NCBI GenBank assembly: GCA_963920665.1
Contig: OY987265.1
Location: forward strand, 42,475,001 to 42,539,000
Reading direction: 5' to 3'
Length of the DNA: 64,000 bases
DNA from: Straminergon stramineum
Lineage: Eukaryota > Streptophyta > Bryopsida > Hypnales > Calliergonaceae
Within the stretch, counting starts at the first letter, position 1; each line of letters begins with the position of its first letter. The position numbers were made by a program, and so were the translations under genes. Shown here in pieces: positions 52,441 to 63,998 of this stretch. Under the pieces are notes generated by a model. That model searched no databases and was not told the origin of the DNA. It worked only from the letters and a program-made list of their open reading frames with translations.

Positions 52441-52503
52441 CTACATTGGAAGCTTTGATTCATTCCATTTGAACAAGTGATGTGAAAGTTATGGACAATC
52501 TTG
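52441..52503 (-). repeat. Dispersed core repeat, minus-oriented copy
   Basis: The plus strand reads GGAAGCTTTGATTCATTCCA, then TTTGAACAAGTGATGTGAAAGTTATG, the reverse complement of the core at 60590-60650, with good agreement over about 45 bases. Confidence 0.55.
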
Positions 52504-54190
52504 TTCTTCAAGAAATTATAGCATCTTCTTGAAAATATGACTCTTAGAATTCATTTCTGAATTCAATTTTCACAATTATATTCATAAGTTTAAGATCTCT
52601 TACTAGAACCATCTCACCATTAAAATTAGTGTATTTCAATTCCATCTTAGACCTATCAATGGTTTAGTTTTCTTTTCAATCTTGGACCTACTTCTATTTC
52701 ATAAATTTTCAATGAGTGAAAATTAAGTGTTTTTTTTTTTTTTTAAATTGTTGACTTGCAACTTAGTCCTTCAACAAAAAAAAATTAGAAATTCAAAATG
52801 ATTAGTGCAAAAATCTTAAGTTCATAAGATTCAAAGTCAAAAAATTTCATCAAAAAAGGTCCCAACAACTTTTTTTCTTCACTTGAAATGAAAATATCTT
52901 GCAATATACATTCATAAAGATTATGAAATTAATTCCTCACATGCTTACACTGGTCTATTGCAAGATCCTATGATTAGATAGGCCAAAAAACAATATCAAA
53001 AGTCTTTTTCTCTTTGCAATATAAATAGCAATTTTGAGTAGTTTTGATGGAAAAATGACCACGAAAATTTAAGAGTTAATAGAAAAAAAACCAATGCATT
53101 GATTTTTTCTATAAGTGTGACTAGGAAGTTAACTTTCAAAGTATTTCTCTTTGTATGTTCTAATCTACTACTAATTATGGTTAAAAAATTTCATGGGTAT
53201 TTTTCATTGAAGATGAATATACATATCTTCTATTGTCATTCATTATTAGAGAATGTGGTTATATGGTTTCAAATTACAATAAAATATTTATTTTTAGGAT
53301 TTTTCAAGAGTTTTCACTTGAGGTGAAGTAGAAGCTAGACAACAAAAGTTAGATTTTGATAGTTTTTTTTATTGAAGCAAAGAAAAGTCATTTTGAATAC
53401 TAAAATCAAGATTTTTGAAGAAAAAGCCAAAAGTACTCAAATATATAACATAGGTAATAGGTTCTTTTTGGACAATGTCTGAATGAAATCTTAGAAGGAT
53501 GTTGTGGACATATCAAGTTCGATAGTTGAATTTTAGGATTATTGTAGAATCAATGAATACACCTATCAAACCAAATCATGAGATATTTTAGGTAATCAAT
53601 CTCATTCTTTGGCAAGGTTAACATGACTTGAACTTCACTTAATTACAACCCCCAAATTTGTAGCAATGTAACCACTAAGGGATCAAGCATTCAAATTTTG
53701 AACAATTAATCAACCTTAATACATCCCATATATATATAAATGCAATTTTTCATTCATCATTTTTTTTGAAGAATCATATGTTATATTTTCATTCAACATT
53801 TGTACGATATAGATTTTAAAGACCTTGCTTTGTAAATATTCTATTATTTAATAGGTATTGGTAGGCTTAGCCTCAAAAAATATTCTCTTCAATTTCAAAA
53901 AAAGACCCTTCATAATCAACTTGAATAAATATAAAATAAAACCCTTCAAAAGTCACTAAGATTAAAACATAATATTTTGACCTAAAAAAATATCTTATGA
54001 TAATCACAAATATTCAATCCACAATCACTTTTTAAATTTATTTTCAATTTTTGCTGTCAAATTTTATTGAAAAATATTGGGGTTTTTTTGGTAGTAGATG
54101 TCACCATACGAATATGAACTATTGATCATATTTTACAACTATTGTATGAAGGTCATCATACATCCATACATTAAGATTTGTTGCTGATTT

Positions 54191-55672
54191 GTTTTGTTGC
54201 GATCTCCCTGGACCGCGTGCTGGGTAACGTCAGAGCCCATGATGAGGAGGGGTGCACCGGCTTTGTTTCGTGGCGTTTGGACCTACGATGTGAAAGGTAC
54301 TGCATTTCAAAAAAAATTTGAATGAAAAATATAAATTACTTTTAGTTTTCTTCTGACTGTGGCAACGGCAGAGGCCACACTAATTATTCTTCTAAGTTAT
54401 ATCTTCTAATACATCTTCACAATTTAGAAAATCTGAACTACTCTTCGTCCTTTAGGGGTTAGACTACTCCTGATGCTTTTAGGTGTAAAAGATTTCATCT
54501 GCAGAAAAGAGGAAAGTATCTCCAAACATCCCATGAAATTTTTTCTGTACAGTAATGCTTTGACACAAGTCTTCGTCCATTCAGTCTCCCAAATGCTTTG
54601 TGATAAAACAGTTTCTACAATATTAATCCACTTGCACTGACATCTTGCTACATCCACTTGCAAAAAGTGATCATCTTGAAAGTTTCCGATCAGAGACTCC
54701 GACAGACGACGATTCTCACATGCAACCTTTGATCAGTAGCAACGAGCTTGCAAGACGTTCCTGAAGAGCCTATGGCAGGGACTTTAGTGTGTCGGATTTT
54801 AGTGCTTTAGGCCCCCGCTTTCACCATTCACAATGCACCCTGACATCCGCATAGACAGGTTCAATCATTATTATTATGTGGCTGAGAAGGCAATGGAACA
54901 TGGCTCTTCAAAAATGTGTCTTGAAATTGCACATTACTTCCAGATCACCGCAAGATGGCAAACGCTTAACAACGACACACAATCTTTCTGTATTTCATCC
55001 GTGATTGGGGTAACTTCGCCACTTGAGATGATCCTGGTGCTCGCCAAGAATGGGTGATTGTTCAAGGAAAATATGCAGGTAACAGCACACAATTAATAGG
55101 TTCATTCTCTCAGCTTGCACAGACCTTATCTAAAACCTACTGTTAATCAGTTACTCCAAAATGAAACAAAACCAACAAAACTGACATGCCACATTGCTAC
55201 TCCTCGTGAGGTAGAAACCGTTCTCCACCTCAAAGCAAGGCAAGCTAACTTGAGTTCAGCTTCCCATACTATGCATCTTATCTCAATTAGTCATGAGGAT
55301 ACAACTTCGAAATATAATCTTTCAACATCAGAGTTTTAATAACATATGTCAAGTCAGGGCTCGAAACCCCTACCGACTTCGACAATCGTACATAAACATA
55401 TCATGCACTTCTCATCAACTCTCAGATATAGGTTTCCAGGCTAGATTTATCTGTTCGAAATGAATAGAAGGCAGACATTTCGCATATCATTCGCGTTGCA
55501 AGAAAGCATGTAACGAGAGTAGACCGAGAGATACATATAGGACAGGCGAGCATTCTGCTTACAAACGCAGAGGTATGTTCTCTGTACAACCTTGGCCAAC
55601 GACGAAATAGTTTGTTACAACAGGGACCTCCGCCATAGTGCCCGTGTATTCCCCGCGGAGCTACAATGCTCC
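54191..55672. other. GC-richer non-coding stretch 3' of thioredoxin h
   Basis: A short GC-rich island lies at about 54190-54295 within AT-rich surroundings. From 54.4 to 55.67 kb the composition is intermediate. Two plus frames (54833-55057 and 55115-55339, about 74 codons each) start with ATG but have no recognisable domain. Part is probably 3' UTR of the minus-strand thioredoxin gene; the rest is unexplained. Confidence 0.5.
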
Positions 55673-56366
55673 TCATGCCGAGCTAGTAACAGTGGCAGTG
55701 GAATACTGGATGCACTTTTTCTCGAGCTCCTCTTTGTTAGCGCCAACAATCTTATCAAGCTGCTCTCCATTCTTGATAAAAAGGAAAGTAGGCATGGCGC
55801 GAACTTCCCACTTAGATGTAACATCCTGCAAAGCCCGGCGAATAGAAACTCGATCAGAACATTGTCCTCATCTTCGATTGAAATGGAAAAAAACAGAGGA
55901 CAGCGATATGAATTTTTTTTCATAAGCTAGCAATAAACAGACCGCCGATCCTTCGTGCATGAAAAGCAAACTCATTTCCCGATTTACCAAACCTGTCATT
56001 TCCAACCGTGCCAGTACCTGAACTTGATCGACGTCCACCTTGAGGAAGATCAGGTTTTCGAATTTCTTGCTCAACTCAGCGAAGATGGGAGCCATTAGTC
56101 GGCAAGGGCCGCACCAAGTTGCGGTGAAATCGACGACAACCTAAGAAATAGTTGGGTTGTCAGTAAATGATTAAGGCTTCATAAACCACAACACTCAGAA
56201 GCAGTATAATACCACGGAAAAACAGAACAAAAGGGTGGAAAAGTTAGGGAAGAAGTGAGGTCACAGAGATAATTACAATTTTACTGGTAGTCTTGGCCTC
56301 TTCAATCTTGGCATTCCACTGTGCCGAGTTGTTGATAACCAGAATATTACCGAGGTCCCCAGACAT
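55673..56366 (-). CDS. Thioredoxin h, 3 coding exons
   Basis: Small dithiol-disulfide oxidoreductase that reduces disulfides of target proteins. h-types are usually reduced by NADPH-thioredoxin reductase in the cytosol. The coding exons are 56366-56277, 56140-56018 and 55825-55673, joined at GT-AG introns in phase 0, giving 121 residues, normal for the family. Visible features are the [13 protein letters not shown] active site (WCGPC, about residues 39-43), [12 protein letters not shown] after it, the FLKVDVDQ strand, the cis-Pro block AMPTFLF and the GANKEEL helix start. There is no transit peptide, which favours the cytosolic h-type. The ATG at 56366 is the first in the exon that follows the 5' UTR intron and fits the family N-terminus. 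The tail TVTSSA after the last helix is not conserved. Confidence 0.96.
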
Positions 56367-56389
56367 TTTTGAAGCGGGTTCTGAAGATC

Positions 56390-57196
56390 CTGCAACACAT
56401 GAAATCCATTAAGGCACATCGATCGATGAAGATAAGTCGAACGAGGACAACACTAAAATGCTTTAAGCTTCTAGAGGGAGTCAGAAATATAAAGCAATAG
56501 CTCAAGGATGCGACGGAGGCGCAACCGAATAACAAAGAAACAGACATATATACTTTTCCACTGCCGCAGCGTTCAACCAAGAGAGTATGTCTGCGTCAAT
56601 TGCTCCACAGGACTATTTTCGGCTGCTAAATTAACGTAAAACAATAAGAAAAAAACATCCCCATGCTTCAAAACGACTTTCAAAGCAAAAAAACGATTCA
56701 AAATGAAGAAAGGATGCTAGACCTAGAACCGGTTTCTCTGTTTTCTGGTCATCAACATGGTCGCTATGTCCACTGAAACACAGATTCCCCATTCAATAGA
56801 ATCGAAGCGACAACACGAGAGACTAGTTCCACTTCCCGAAACCCCAGACTACGGTGCAATACCGCTAGCTGAAACAACCTCCAAACCCGCGAACTGTAGC
56901 GCAAAAAGTCAACAGGAAACACAAAACATGCGCGAACCGCAGCTTAGCCTCCTCCAACCTTCGCAATCACACGCATCGGTCCAAACCTCCAATCCCTCCA
57001 ACCGCAGAGCAGAGCAAAAACACTACACCAATTCCGCTATTCCAACAGATACAAACAAACTCCACAACAATAAAAAAAACTATTCACGGCAAAAAGCAAG
57101 AAAGTACCCCAAGAACGCGAAGAAATCAAACTCCGACTACCAACAACAAAAAGTGAACCAGAAAAAAAAACCGCAACGCTGACTTCAGCTTGTTAC
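56390..57196 (-). other. Probable 5' UTR intron of thioredoxin h
   Basis: On the minus strand a leader exon ends at 57197 before GTAACA, and GTGTTGCAG ends at 56390 just upstream of the coding exon. The 807 bases between are T-rich on the minus strand, as plant introns are. The long plus-strand frame at 56757-57182 lies inside it and reflects its composition. A leader intron in a short redox gene may enhance expression, but this is inference. Confidence 0.55.
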
Positions 57197-57460
57197 CTTG
57201 AGCAGAAAACGCGAGAGAGGGATCGGAACGCAAGCGATCGAGAGAAAAGTTGCGGAGACACGAGCGTGTATGCGTGATGCGCAAATTGGAGACGTTCTGT
57301 GGGTTTCTGTAGTAGCTCCCAGGAAGACCGGTCAGACCGGTAGAGACCGGAAGTAAGCGGTTGTGAGAGGCACAGTCTTCAGTTTCTATGGAAGACTTGC
57401 AGCGGCCTGTAGTACGTGGTCACCGGACCCTCGTTCACACGGGGCCCTGGGCGGCGAAGC
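57197..57460 (-). promoter_or_regulatory. Probable leader exon and promoter of thioredoxin h
   Basis: GC- and CpG-rich DNA directly upstream of the proposed leader exon, with CT-rich stretches on the minus strand (CTCTCTCGCG-like) typical of plant leaders. No clear TATA box was fixed by eye. The 21-base tandem repeat lies at its distal edge. Confidence 0.4.
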
Positions 57461-57520
57461 TTCCGTTAACTTCGGTATAGCTTCCGATAACTTCGGTATA
57501 GCTCCCGTTAACTTCGGCAT
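57458..57520 (+). repeat. Three tandem 21-base repeats
   Basis: Three adjacent 21-base units run 57458-57478, 57479-57499 and 57500-57520. Units 1 and 2 differ at one position (CCGTTAACTTCGG versus CCGATAACTTCGG) and unit 3 differs from unit 1 at two. They lie in the GC-rich region upstream of the thioredoxin gene. Confidence 0.85.
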
Positions 57521-57657
57521 TGGTGAGTGTGCAGGTTCGGGGATGACGCCGCGTGGCGTGCTGTTCGTGATCTCCCACGCGTTGCTCCGGGGACGGTTCC
57601 CTCCTTGGTACTGCTGCGGGGGTACCGGCCTACCGATTTTCCGTTAACTTACCACTG

Positions 57658-57810
57658 TATATTTTCTGAATGGGGTACGTTACTAACAGTACAGACTACA
57701 GACATTTGGGGAGGAGATTCTAGAACCGAGGACCTATCTCAATTTCTATTTATTTTCAGGATGGGGTACTGACAGTACAGACATTTTGGTAGGAGATTCT
57801 AGAACCGAGG
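57658..57810 (+). repeat. Direct repeat of about 65-75 bases
   Basis: Copy A (57658-57731) and copy B (57750-57810) share GGGGTAC, CAGTACAGAC, ACATTTTGG/ACATTTGGG and the exact run AGGAGATTCTAGAACCGAGG. Copy A carries about ten extra bases. They are separated by 18 bases. Confidence 0.8.
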
Positions 57811-58167
57811 GGCACATATTTTTCAGCTCTGTGCGCTTGTTTCACCAATCGAACCCAAACCCAAGTGGAATTATAACTTTTTCATTAAAATTATAATTTC
57901 TGTAAATTTTTTAAGTGGTCTACCTTAAAATTACAAAACTACCCATAGAGTGCAGTCATAAATGTCCCATAAACAATCCATAACCGCCTTTCTATGTATC
58001 TAATCGCACTTAAGTACTCACCAATAAAACAAAGTGACATGTGACCCCTTTTGACATCAATGCCTTGATCTTGTCAGAAAAATGAATGTTTATTTTTTTC
58101 TGGATGGATTTGGGGCCAAAAGTAGGGGACAGAATTGGGTAGTACATGCAATTGGGATGATTTACCT

Positions 58168-59125
58168 TAAGGTCAACCATCCTATGACAAGCAAAATGAT
58201 TCGTTTGCCTTGTTGACATTATTGAAAATTTTAAAATATTTTTTCATATAAAGACAAGTATGAGAAATAGAGAGAACAATTGAATTTTATTTTTTTGACA
58301 AAGTATGAATTTGTTATGAATTTTTGAACTATGTTGCCCAATTGGCCCAACAAAATCTCTAGAGGCTACTGTAGAACCATCAAAAAGTGTACCCATAATG
58401 GTCATCTTACCACCTACAACAATCACAATACTTTCTAATATGGCCACAATATATTAGGGGTTGTCACACCTTCTTTACAAGGGAAAATTTCTTTCAAGAA
58501 TGAACAAAGCATGCAAGAAAATAGAAGCCAATGTGAAGTAATTATGATGAAGAAGGTGTGGCACCCCTTTTGCTTCATGTGGACTCCTACGAAGAAGGAG
58601 TTCACCTCAGAATAAAAGTACATAAGTATTGCAAGTGTCAAGTCGTCATTCAAAGTGCGAAGGCAAGCAGTGCAAGTCACAAAATGTACTTAGCTCGCAA
58701 AATCTTGCATGCATAGGCCCATTCGTTGCTCCAGAAGAGAATAACAAAAGTCAAGAAACCTTCGCAAAAAAATTTTATTCTACCACTGAGAGTTTGTTGT
58801 AGCCAACCCTAAGTCGCCACATTCCAATTCTTTGAAGAATGGGAGTGTAGTGAAGAAGGTGTGACAACCCCTATTCTAACATGGCCCAAACATGAAGGAA
58901 TTAAAAAAAATTATTTTTTGTGATGAATTTACAATAGAAAGAAGGAAGTTCCTATTGCAATTACTAATAACCCTTTACCATCCTCCATTGTAGCCACTAA
59001 TTCAACCTCTTTAGCTCAAATTTCATTTATTGCAAATATTCTCATGGATTGATGTAAAATTGTATTGGGTCATTCCTAGATGTCTAAATTGGGTGGTTTG
59101 CTTGTTAGAGATTGGATAACCTTGC
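58168..59125 (+). repeat. Repeat pair, copy B, interrupted by an element
   Basis: Aligns with copy A at 50205-50790 on both sides of 58456-58872. Left of the insertion the shared text is CCCATAATGGTCATCTTACC and TTCTAATATGGCCACAA; right of it ATTCTAACATGGCC resumes the alignment, ending near GGGTCATTCCTAGATGTCTA. Confidence 0.7.
58456..58872. mobile_element. 417-base inverted-repeat element (non-autonomous)
   Basis: The left end AGGGGTTGTCACACCTTCTT (58456-58475) is the exact reverse complement of the right end (58853-58872). The interior has no coding capacity. A third, near-identical copy of the end (AAGAAGGTGTGGCACCCCT, 58551-58569) lies inside in right-end orientation, so a 114-base sub-element is also bounded by inverted repeats. 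The flanks are ...ATATATT on the left and ATTCTAAC on the right, and copy A at 50.2 kb has this site empty. A short duplication (ATT, or TA if the end is GGGG) is possible. Superfamily not assigned. Confidence 0.85.
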
Positions 59126-60589
59126 ATTAAGGTAACTACACCTAAAATTGCACAAATAAGCTTTGAGCCATAACTAATGTACTTTAGAAAATGAACAACA
59201 ATTTTCGTACATTAGTGAAGGACTATAAATCAAAATGCAAATGGTTCCATAATTTTTGGAAGCATTGTGAATTAATTATAAATTTTCAAAGATGCAAAGT
59301 GTACGAGGCTAAAAGTTTCATATAGGTGATGCCAAAAATATTTGATGCACATTAAAAAATGACACTAGTAGTGTCAAAACTTGTCATAGAGAAGAAGTTA
59401 AAACAAAAGAAAGTCTACCCAAAATTGACCAGTTGTAAAGTTCCCACCTCTACAATACTATAAATAGAGCCATTCACTATCCACATGACCCCCAACTCCA
59501 CCTTACATTTGTCCTTGTAATGCTTGCCATTTTGGATGTCTTTCCTATTCAATTTCTCTTCAAAAGAAGGGGTCAATTTCCAAGAATGGTTGATTTTAGG
59601 TGTGGTTACCTTTCTACAAGTTATATGTTCATATTGCCTACAACAAGGTGGGCACCCCAAATGCACCATTGACCCTAAAGTGTCATCTTTCCTTTGTGTA
59701 CATCTCTAAATTCAACTATGTACCTAGGTGGAAGAAATTGTTTTAAAAAACAAACTTTGTTCCTTCATAACTTTTGCACAAAATATCCAAATGTTACATT
59801 CTTTAGTGAGTTACAACCTCCTTTCAAGTGCCAACAAGAAAATATGAAAATTTGACCAGTCTCGTAATAGTAAATAGGCACAAAAGTAAAAAACAATGGT
59901 TTTGGAGTACTTGTCTTAATTGAATGATTGACCCCCTTCCATTCACTTGGTAGGTCTAATGAATCCTTCATTGTTTGAGGAGATTCTAGCCCTAGAAGAA
60001 CATTGGAGAGTAAAAGCGCCTTTTAACCCCTAAAGTCTTTAAGCTTTTTTTCATCAAAATCAACTCAAAACCGCCATATCCTTTGCATATGGCAAAAAAA
60101 TCTCTTAAAATTGTTTATTTTTTTTTCAAATCTGACCGGAGGATCTTGTACTGGACTATTATAAGAATGTGTGGAAGAAATTTCAAAAACTTTGACTTCA
60201 TTGATTGCAAGATATTTGTGCTTAAAGTAAAGAAACAAGTTTTTTGCACTTTGCTTGTCAAGATTTTTTTTGGCGTTGAATCTTCTCAACTTTAAATTTT
60301 TTTAGGTTGTAGAATCGAGTTGAGAAACACGGAATTTTTAAAAAGTATAAATTCCATTTTCATTTTTTAAAATTATTAAGTAGAAGTAGGCATAAGATAG
60401 AAGAAAAATCTAAATCATTAATAGTTTTAAGATGGAATTGAAATTCACTAATTCCAATGGTGAGATTGTTCCAACAAGCAAAGTTGAATATGTGGAACTT
60501 TCTTTTTTGAAAAATTGTGAAAATCAAGTTCAAAAATGAATCCTATAAGTTATTTTCCTATAATGATGCATTGATTGCTTGTAAAACAA

Positions 60590-60650
60590 AAATTTCAATA
60601 ACTTTCACATCACTCATCCAAATGGAATGAATTAAAACTTCTCATATAGA
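60590..60650 (+). repeat. Dispersed core repeat, plus-oriented copy
   Basis: Reads CAATAACTTTCACATCACTC, then ATCCAAATGGAATGAATTAAAACTT. This is the clearest plus copy besides 1521-1575; minus copies lie at 41.6, 48.65, 51.0 and 52.4 kb. Confidence 0.55.
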
Positions 60651-63600
60651 AAAAAATATATAATCTTTGAGGAAAAATTGAAATTAGAAAAGTTCAATTT
60701 TGGGGGACTTCTTTTGTGCTACCTGACAAATTGCTTTTTGGACTTAAGATGGTATAACTTTTACTCCTAGGCACTGATTGCATGAAAATTACATTCTTAG
60801 AAGGCTAATGTGATTTTCTATCTTCAAAAACAGATTTACAATCATATCAAAAATTGAGGCCAAAGAAGCCTACCTTAAATCCCTAATTCCAAAAGTCCCT
60901 AGGGGACTTTGAGATTTTTGGGGTTAATCCCTAGAGAATCTAATAGTCACATGATGACCAATTGGAAATTCTTGTAGGTACCTTTGAAGTCAATTTTGAA
61001 TGGCTCTTTTTCAAATTATAACAGAAGATAGGCACTAGTGTAACCTTTGTGGGAAAAATGTTTACAAAGATCATGGGCATGATTCAAAGTAATAGGCCCT
61101 AAAACATAGGGGTTTAACAAACAACAACTACATGCAAGGAAGGGAACCTAAAACCAATGAAAAGGGAAAATATCTTTGAGTCAATCAGGGTCTTCAATGG
61201 GAGCTTTAAAAGGGGGTCTTAACATTTAAAGGTTTTTTATTTTTTAAGGGTTAAAATTGCTTCAAGCTACTTAAATCCAAAGCAAGACTAAAATCTTCAT
61301 CTATTTTTATCCATTCAAAAATCCAACTAGAGGATCCTTTAATTAACTTGGGAGAATACATCCTCCTAAATTTTCAAAATAAAAAGCCTTACCTATTGTA
61401 AGATCAAGTCACTTTAATTTCTAAAACTTAAGGATTATTTCAACTCTTCCCAAATGGTCAAATTTCATTTTTTCAAACTTTTTGCACAAAAATGCTTAGA
61501 TCCTACAATTTCTTACTCTCCATAATATGTTAAGGAAAAAAGTTGGGAATACACATAGTTTTGTTTTCTAATATTCCATATTTATGCCCGAAGAAAATAA
61601 TAAGTACAAAGAACTAGAATATGATTTAAAATAGTAAATTTTTGAAGAATTTCGTTATGGAATTGAAAACTGCCAATCCCAATTACAACAATGTTGTAAT
61701 AAATAATCTACACACCATATATATAAAAGAATAATTTCTTTTTTAGTTTTTGAAGTTGAAAAAATTATTGCACCTTAAAGCTATCCCTCGGACACATGTT
61801 GTGTAAAAATTTCAAACAAAAAGAATAAAAATTTCGTTCATAGTAAGTTGCCCAATCACTGTGTTGCTGAAGAAACACCATTTCGTCCTTTAGGGGTTAG
61901 AGAGGTTTGAGGGGAATTTGGGTGAGTGCTAGGGAGAAAGGAATAAACATGGAGAGATATAGCAAAGAGAGAGAAAGGGAAGCCAAATGACTTTGGGTAG
62001 AGTTTGGGAGTTTTATGAAGGGAAAATGAAGTCTAAAATTTGAACAACTGGTGTTTCTATTTTCTACACATTTGTAACCAATTCAATTTCAGTTGAATTT
62101 TTAGTGGTGATACTATGTCAAGGAGGAGTGGGGCTACAAGGAAAAACATGTAAACATGTCTAGTTCACTTTGAGTATATTATAAATGTGGCAAACCATTT
62201 GCGCCCTTTGTATTGCTCTCAAAATTGCTCTCCTAAATGGGAGAATCTTGTATTCATTAGACAGGATTCAAGGCCTCTTGAATACCATTTCACGGTTGTT
62301 TCTCAATCTATAAACAAGTGCACTATTGGACAAAATCTTAAATAATTAAAAATTAAAAATTAAACTATATTTATTTAAAATTTTAATTAAATAATAATTA
62401 AATATAATTACCTAATGTGGCAGGGCCCAGCTATGTCAAATTGTTGATGTGGCAAAGTTTACACTATTCTCCAATGTTAAGAAACTCATAGTCTTCTAAT
62501 GCCCTCAAATCCCCTATAATGTAGTTTCTTTTTATTGGACATCTCTATCATGAATATGTATGCCTTGTATATTGATGAATTCAATAAGGGTGAGAATTCC
62601 AAAAGGCTAATGACTCAACTACCATTTCTTACAGAATTATGTTATGATTTTCTATATGATTGGCATGGAAGAAATGCTCAAGAACTAAGTGAAGGATATT
62701 GTTCCCCATCATCTTCAAATTTGTGGGGGCTTTATATGGTTTGCACCCCCATGCTAGGAGGCTATAGACTTTATATTGCAATTGCAATAGGAATTACATG
62801 TAAGCATGTAACAGATATTTTGATATATATAATGATTCTTTCATATACAAAGGATGTGACATGCAGGGCTCTACAACTTGAAGTGTGGTGACAAAATTTT
62901 GTAGTATCCTATGATAAAAAAAATGCTCCAAATCTTTGATTTGGTGGGACAAAAGAACTCAGTTGAATGAAGCAAACTTCGTGGTCTTCAATGAACTTTG
63001 CCATCAAAAATAGTGCTCTTCCTCATAGACAACGTTAGATGCAACCTAGATGTGGCATAGGTCAAATGTATAGGGTCCTATAGCTTGAAGTCTAGGGATG
63101 AGATTTTTTTATATCCTACGCTAAAAAGCGTCCTAAGTCTCCAATTAATTGGTGGGATGGAAGAACTCATCCAAATGCAACGAACCTATTGTCGGACCAA
63201 TATTCCATATTTTATTGGAGATGCTCTTATCTTGTTTCATCGAAGACAATTGCGGGACATAAGGTAGAACAATCCAATGCCGTCAATTACCCAATTTCGA
63301 CATCTACTAGACCCTCCTATTTGTGTTAGTCATCCACCGATTACCACAATCTTAGCAACCCTTTAGCATCATGACAATATACTTGGGAAGGAAACACATT
63401 ATTTAGCATGTGGCTCAATATGGGTCTACTCATACATACTTTTCGACTTTAGTCCCAATAAACTTTGAAAAAATCATAGAAAACTCATTTCTCAATAGAA
63501 TGTCTTGATTCTACTTGCAAATAGTGTCTCTCAAACTTTTCAATCTTTGATAAGTATGTGAGTTGACAAATAGCTTCTCCAAAGTACATAAATAACAACT

Positions 63601-63706
63601 ATTTGGGTGGTAATACACTAATCTATCTTAATGTGCATAGACTCTTCATGAAGTATGCCAATCATTTCATCATAGTAAATGGTTGGAGACTTGAAGTTTC
63701 TTCTCT

Positions 63707-63998
63707 CATTAGAAGAATTCTAAACCCTACAAAAGGCCACGAGTTTGCATGGCAACATAGGGCAATTACAAGGGAAAAATAAAATAAATATATATAGTTT
63801 CTTTTTGGAATTTGATATGGCACTATTAGTGCCACGTCAAATTGGTGATTTGAAAATTATTTTTTAATTTTATTTCCCCAAAAAATATTATTTGTTTTAA
63901 ATTTTTATTTACTTATTCTGTATTTGCACCAATACACAGCGGGGTGCCGAAACTGAAACTGAAGTGGCCTTTCTGCACGGTTCAGAATTCTTCTAATG
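63707..63998. mobile_element. MITE-like element, CATTAG family, copy 3
   Basis: The left end begins CATTAGAAGAATTCTAAACC and the reverse complement of the right end begins CATTAGAAGAATTCTGAACC; both continue to AAAGGCCAC about 34 bases in. The centre carries a GGCACTATTAGTGCCACGTC palindrome close to that of copy 1. There is no coding capacity; the element is complete within the window. Confidence 0.75.

Larger units (their letters stand above)
46466..54190. other. MND1 upstream region and long AT-rich repeat stretch
   Basis: Bases 46466-46900 are GC-richer and probably contain the MND1 leader and promoter. A minus frame of 87 codons there opens at TTG only. From 46.9 to 54.19 kb the sequence is strongly AT-rich with many dispersed-repeat copies, including those listed separately at 48.6, 50.2, 51.1 and 52.4 kb. 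No gene is supported; frames stay under 85 codons and have no domain content. Confidence 0.65.

Noticed and set aside
56757..57182. Plus-strand 141-codon frame rich in Asn, Gln, Lys and Ser
   Set aside because: It lies antisense within the probable 5' UTR intron of thioredoxin h. Its residue mix follows from the A-rich strand and shows no domain.
57479..57505. Resemblance to a loxP half-site (ATAACTTCG followed by TATAGC)
   Set aside because: There is an extra base within the match, no inverted partner arm, and the sequence is explained by the 21-base tandem repeat. It is a coincidence.
62535..62891. Plus-strand 118-codon frame near the window end
   Set aside because: It opens at TTG, has no domain, and lies among AT-rich repeats with no splice or promoter context.
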